Part shown: positions 6,325 to 9,115 of the stretch, one piece after another
Layout of the letters: each line of letters begins with the position of its first letter
Position numbering within the stretch: position 1 is the stretch's first letter
DNA from: Gemmatimonadota bacterium
Lineage (GTDB): Bacteria; Gemmatimonadota; Gemmatimonadetes; Longimicrobiales; Gaopeijiaceae
DNA length: 9,115 bases
Reading direction: 5' to 3'
Assembly (NCBI GenBank): GCA_003567615.1
Contig: PWZC01000396.1
Span: 1 to 9,115 of the forward strand
The notes under the pieces: model-generated
Told to the model about the DNA's origin: nothing
Seen by the model: only the letters and a program-made list of their open reading frames with translations
Databases searched by the model: none
Program-made: the position numbers and the translations under genes

Positions 6325-7213
6325 GCCTGCCACGCCCGCACCGGGCTCGCGACTGCCCCGAGTGGCCTTCCAGGGAGCGCCAGGCGCCTTCAGCGAAGAG
6401 GCGATCCTGAGCCATCACCGGACCATCCCGGTGGTCCCGCTCCCTTGCCGGGACTTCCGGGAGTTGGTTCTCACCGTGGCGGGGGGCGGCGCGGACCAGG
6501 GTATGATCCCCGTGGAGAACTCCCTCGCCGGCACCGTGGCCGCCGCCTACGACGCCCTCCTGGACACCCAGGTGGAGATCCGGGCCGAAGTGATCCTTCC
6601 CATTCGACATCACCTCATGGCGGTCACCTGGGCGAAGCTGGCGGGGATCCGGGAGGTTCACTCACACCCGGTGGCCCTGGCCCAGTGCACCCGCTTCTTC
6701 CGGGCTCATCCCGATCTTCGGGCGGTGGCGGCGTACGACACCGCCGGCGCGGCTCGCGAGGTGTCGGAGCGAAAGGATTCGAGCGTGGCGGCGGTCGCCC
6801 CCGAAGGAGCTGCCGGCCGCTACGGACTCACGATCCTGGCCCGGGACATTCAGGATCGAAGCGACAACCAGACGCGCTTCTACCTCATCACCCGGCCCGA
6901 TGCGCCCCGCGGTCCAGGGTCCCCCGAGACATCCGCCGGACGGAAGACGGTCCTCATGGTGGAGATGCCTGACCAGGTCGGCTCCCTCCACTCTGCCCTA
7001 GGTCCCTTCGCCCGGGAAGGACTGACCCTCTCCAAGGTGGAATCCCGTCCCGCGCCCCGCCCCTGGACCTACCGGTTCATTCTCGAGGTGCGGGCGGGAA
7101 TGGAGGACCCGGCCATGGGACGGGCCGTGGAGGAGCTCCGGGCCGACGCCACCTCTCTCCGACTCCTGGGAAGCTTCCCCGCCGCCGTCCCTTCCACCCT
7201 GGGTCGGGACTGA
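6305..7213 (+). CDS. pheA: Prephenate dehydratase with C-terminal ACT domain
   Basis: Converts prephenate to phenylpyruvate by decarboxylative dehydration, the penultimate step of phenylalanine synthesis; cytosolic. The catalytic domain (about 18-195) shows VAFQGAPGAFSEEA (20-33), MIPVENSLAGTV (67-78), HSHPVALAQC (119-128), YDTAGAA (144-150) and DNQTRFYLI (187-195), including the TRF motif with catalytic T190. The ACT domain (about 214-290) has PDQVGSLHSALGPF (222-235) and KVESRP (244-249), matching the GALV- and ESRP-type regions that bind phenylalanine, so feedback inhibition is expected. There is no chorismate mutase domain; this is the monofunctional form of normal length (302 residues). 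The start is ambiguous: ATGs at 6305, 6311 and 6317 all overlap the end of the ketosynthase gene (stop 6322-6324), with no clear Shine-Dalgarno sequence, so translation is probably coupled. Confidence 0.95.
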   Translation: MWMPMGEPATPAPGSRLPRVAFQGAPGAFSEEAILSHHRTIPVVPLPCRDFRELVLTVAGGGADQGMIPVENSLAGTVAAAYDALLDTQVEIRAEVILPIRHHLMAVTWAKLAGIREVHSHPVALAQCTRFFRAHPDLRAVAAYDTAGAAREVSERKDSSVAAVAPEGAAGRYGLTILARDIQDRSDNQTRFYLITRPDAPRGPGSPETSAGRKTVLMVEMPDQVGSLHSALGPFAREGLTLSKVESRPAPRPWTYRFILEVRAGMEDPAMGRAVEELRADATSLRLLGSFPAAVPSTLGRD

Positions 7214-7250
7214 TCGCCCCGGGGCGGGACTGGTCACCCCGAGGCGGGAC
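7211..7250. repeat. Tandem 20-nt repeat at the 3' end of pheA
   Basis: Two adjacent 20-nt units, 7211-7230 and 7231-7250, agree at 17 of 20 positions and share CCCCGRGGCGGGAC. A weaker third copy, inside the pheA coding end, finishes in GGTCGGGAC at 7210. The pheA stop TGA is the first triplet of unit 1, and 12 bases of unit 1 (7215-7226) form the palindrome CGCCCCGGGGCG. The repeats fill most of the 48-nt gap between convergent pheA and the M20 peptidase gene. They could supply weak 3'-end structure, but no T tract follows. Confidence 0.6.
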
Positions 7251-7261
7251 ATAGCCCTTCG

Positions 7262-8647
7262 TCAGCCGTCGTCCTCCACCATTCCAGCGTCGGCGAGAAT
7301 CAGGAGAAGGGTGCGCTGGATGGCCAGGTGACCATCCTCGTTGAGCCACCACTCGTCCAGCGAGTGCGCTCCGGCGCCTACGCCTCCGCCTCCAATGGTG
7401 ACCGACGGGATGCCGAGGGAGATGGGTACGTTGGCGTCGGTGGACGAGCGTCCCAACCGGGGTTGGGCGCCGAAGTGGGCCACGGTCGCCATGGCCCTCT
7501 GAACGAAGGGATCCTGGGGTGAGATCTCGCCGGAAGGACGGTCTCCCACCTGCTCCAGATCCAGGATCAGGGGCGGCCCCTCAAGGCGACGTTCGTTCTG
7601 CTCGGCCACAGCCTCCTCCATGGTGGCCAGGAAGCGGCGATCCAGCTCCAGGAGGGACTCCTGACTGAGCGAGCGCATGTCCACTTCCATCCACGACTCG
7701 AAGGGAACCGAGTTCACCGAGGTCCCGCCGCCGATGCGCCCCACGTTGTAGCTCGTGCGGGGGCCATCCGATACGAACTCGGCGGCAACCTCATCGAACC
7801 GCCGGATCGCACGACCCAGGGCGTGAGCCGGGTTTCCGATCCCGAATGCCCCCCAGGAATGTCCGCCCTCCCCGCGCACGGTAACCCGGTAGCGACGGGA
7901 GCCCAGCGCGGCGTTGGTCACGCCCTCCAGGCCACTCCCGTCGATGGAGATGAAGGCGTCGATCTCCGGTCCGCCCTCGCGGAAGAGATGCTTGACCCCC
8001 CGCAGGTCACCAAGCCCCTCCTCGCCCACCGTGCCCACGAACCAGACGTCGTCACGGGTCTGCAGCTCCACCTCATTCATGGCCCGGAGAAGGGTCAGGA
8101 CCACCGCCAGCCCCCGGGAATCGTCACCGACCCCGGGCGCGTAGAGGGTGTCGCCACGGAACTGCACGGTTACATCGGTGCCCTCGGGAAATACCGTGTC
8201 CAGGTGGGCCGAGACCACCAGCACGCGACCTCCGCCGGTCCCCCGGCGAACCCCGATGATGTTGCCCACCTCATCCTGATAGGCCTCGTCCACTCCCACC
8301 TCCCGAAGCATCTCCAGGTAGGCGGCTCCACGTTCATCCTCCATGAAGGGAGGCGCCGGGATCTCGGTGATGGTGATGAGATTCTCCATGGTCCAGTCCT
8401 CCAGCTCCTCGATTCGCTGGAAGGCGGCTTCGACCCGGGGATCCTGGGCCAGTGCGGCGATCTCATCGGCGTACTGTTCATCGATCTCCACGGAAGCCTC
8501 TGCCGGATCGGGAGCGGTCTGACCTGCTGCGGCGGGAGAGTCTCCGGCGGCGTCGGGTCCCTCGCCGCAGGCCGAAGCCAGAAAGACGAGTGCTCCAGCG
8601 AGGAGGAAACGATGGGTACGGCCACTTCGGGTGAGGAGAGGAATCAT
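7262..8647 (-). CDS. M20/M25/M40-family metallopeptidase, predicted lipoprotein
   Basis: A 461-residue di-zinc hydrolase of the PepT/acetylornithine-deacetylase fold, predicted to act outside the cytoplasm. The N-terminus is a lipoprotein signal: RTHR, then LLAGALVFLASAC with lipid-acceptor C27, followed by an Ala/Asp/Pro-rich linker (28-55). Metal and catalytic residues are intact by family pattern: H148 and D150 in SAHLDT, bridging D175 in GVGDDSRG, general base E209 and ligand E210 in GTVGEEG, D236 in ISIDGSG, H428 in GAGAHSLDEW. A lid/dimerisation domain spans about 247-360 and includes GEGGHSWGAFG (259-269). Substrate is unknown; exported di-/tripeptides or N-acyl amino acids are possible. 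It is convergent with pheA and divergent from the DUF1499 gene, so it is probably monocistronic. The ATG has only AGG close by, but the signal peptide fixes the start well. Confidence 0.93.
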   Translation of the reverse strand: MIPLLTRSGRTHRFLLAGALVFLASACGEGPDAAGDSPAAAGQTAPDPAEASVEIDEQYADEIAALAQDPRVEAAFQRIEELEDWTMENLITITEIPAPPFMEDERGAAYLEMLREVGVDEAYQDEVGNIIGVRRGTGGGRVLVVSAHLDTVFPEGTDVTVQFRGDTLYAPGVGDDSRGLAVVLTLLRAMNEVELQTRDDVWFVGTVGEEGLGDLRGVKHLFREGGPEIDAFISIDGSGLEGVTNAALGSRRYRVTVRGEGGHSWGAFGIGNPAHALGRAIRRFDEVAAEFVSDGPRTSYNVGRIGGGTSVNSVPFESWMEVDMRSLSQESLLELDRRFLATMEEAVAEQNERRLEGPPLILDLEQVGDRPSGEISPQDPFVQRAMATVAHFGAQPRLGRSSTDANVPISLGIPSVTIGGGGVGAGAHSLDEWWLNEDGHLAIQRTLLLILADAGMVEDDG

Positions 8648-8723
8648 GGGCCTGGATGCAGGGGAGGCCGGACACGACCGGCCGCCGTTGGCTGGGAGAC
8701 GGAGTCAGTTGCACTGGAACGTC

Positions 8724-8753
8724 CAAATAGGTTGCGGGGTGCCTTCGTGTCAA
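8724..8753 (-). promoter_or_regulatory. Candidate sigma70-type promoter for the M20 peptidase gene
   Basis: Read on the minus strand, a perfect TTGACA -35 (8753 down to 8748) is followed after 18 nt by TATTTG (8729 down to 8724) as a partial -10. Transcription would start near 8717, leaving a leader of about 70 nt. It stands out in a G+C-rich background, but the -10 is only a half match. Confidence 0.45.
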
Positions 8754-8780
8754 ACGCAGCCGTCGACCCTCCCGGAAGCT

Positions 8781-8787
8781 GGGAGGA
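8781..8787 (+). promoter_or_regulatory. Strong ribosome binding site fixing the DUF1499 gene start
   Basis: GGGAGGA lies 6 nt before ATG 8794. The other in-frame ATG (8830), nearer the hydrophobic signal core, has no purine-rich sequence at proper distance, so 8794 is preferred. Confidence 0.75.
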
Positions 8788-8793
8788 CGAGTC

Positions 8794-9115
8794 ATGGATC
8801 GCCCCTCCAGCCCCCGACCAGGACCGACCATGCATTTCCGGATCTCCCACACGGCCCCTTTCCCGCTCGTCCTGCTCCTCCTCACCTTCCTCCTTCCGGC
8901 CTGTTCCGGGAGCCCGCCTGCATCCCTGGGACCCGTTGCCGGAGGCCTGGCCCCCTGCCCCGAGACTCCGAACTGCGTGCATACCGGGTTCCGGGAATCT
9001 GCCGACATCCCCGAATTCACCCTCGCCCCCCGCTGGACTGACGGCGCCACCCATGACCTTTTCCAGCGTGTGTCCCAGGCGGTCACATCCCTCCCCCGGA
9101 CAGAGGTCGTGGACC
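8794..9115 (+). CDS. DUF1499 lipoprotein (3' end cut by window edge)
   Basis: The first 107 codons of a protein that runs off the right edge. The N-terminus is a lipoprotein signal: PLVLLLLTFLLPAC with lipobox LPAC and acceptor C37. After a short Gly/Pro/Ala linker comes LAPCPETPNCVHTGF (52-66), which matches the hallmark CPxSPNCV segment at the start of DUF1499 domains; C55 and C61 are the family cysteines. FTLAPRW and a helix-like FQRVSQAVTSLPRTEVV (90-106) follow in the expected order. DUF1499 proteins are usually about 130-170 residues and have no established biochemical role. The start at 8794 has an excellent Shine-Dalgarno sequence. The gene is divergent from the M20 peptidase gene across 146 nt; both products are predicted lipoproteins, which may be coincidence. 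Confidence 0.85.
   Translation, partial: MDRPSSPRPGPTMHFRISHTAPFPLVLLLLTFLLPACSGSPPASLGPVAGGLAPCPETPNCVHTGFRESADIPEFTLAPRWTDGATHDLFQRVSQAVTSLPRTEVVD

Noticed and set aside
1..9115. CRISPR arrays, tRNA/rRNA genes, insertion sequences, phage, toxin-antitoxin or defence genes
   Set aside because: No regular spacer-repeat array, no tRNA-like cloverleaf, no transposase or terminal inverted repeats, and no such protein motifs were seen; the coding content is metabolic, envelope or regulatory throughout.

Overview
The window is G+C-rich and densely coded, with short intergenic spacers and frequent stop/start overlaps. Two lipoproteins, a beta-barrel outer-membrane protein and an ergothioneine (egtB-egtD) locus point to a Gram-negative-type, aerobic, free-living bacterium. 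The gene mix and protein style suggest Gemmatimonadota or a nearby high-GC phylum, but this is inference only, since there is no rRNA or other clean phylogenetic marker.

Layout. (1) 1-2294, minus strand: an ergothioneine operon, egtB followed by egtD; egtD runs off the left edge. (2) 2295-2665: a long divergent intergenic region that must hold the egtB and csp promoters and an unusually long csp leader. (3) 2666-2875, plus: a cold-shock-domain protein, closed by a perfect 15-bp hairpin at 2915-2948 that also lies just past the stop of the convergent gene. (4) 2954-4989, minus: a small four-helix membrane protein, a four-CBS-domain protein, and a DUF3575-like beta-barrel protein whose start codon overlaps the CBS stop (TGATG). 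The CBS gene leader carries paired 16-nt direct repeats. (5) 5215-7213, plus: a FabH-like ketosynthase (KASIII) overlapping a prephenate dehydratase with ACT domain (pheA). (6) 7262-8647, minus: a secreted M20-family metallopeptidase lipoprotein, convergent with pheA. (7) 8794-9115, plus: the 5' part of a DUF1499 lipoprotein gene, divergent from the peptidase gene and cut by the right edge.

How the genes work together: EgtD trimethylates histidine to hercynine, and EgtB oxidatively attaches sulfur to it. That is the core of ergothioneine synthesis, and no egtA, egtC or egtE lies beside the pair within the window. The CBS and beta-barrel genes are translationally linked. The KASIII-pheA overlap couples a thioester-condensing enzyme to phenylpyruvate/phenylalanine supply, which may be operon economy or a real metabolic link.

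I saw no tRNA, rRNA, CRISPR array, insertion sequence, phage gene or defence system. The window looks like ordinary chromosomal backbone with a few regulatory details worth checking; I found no convincing novel multi-gene system.
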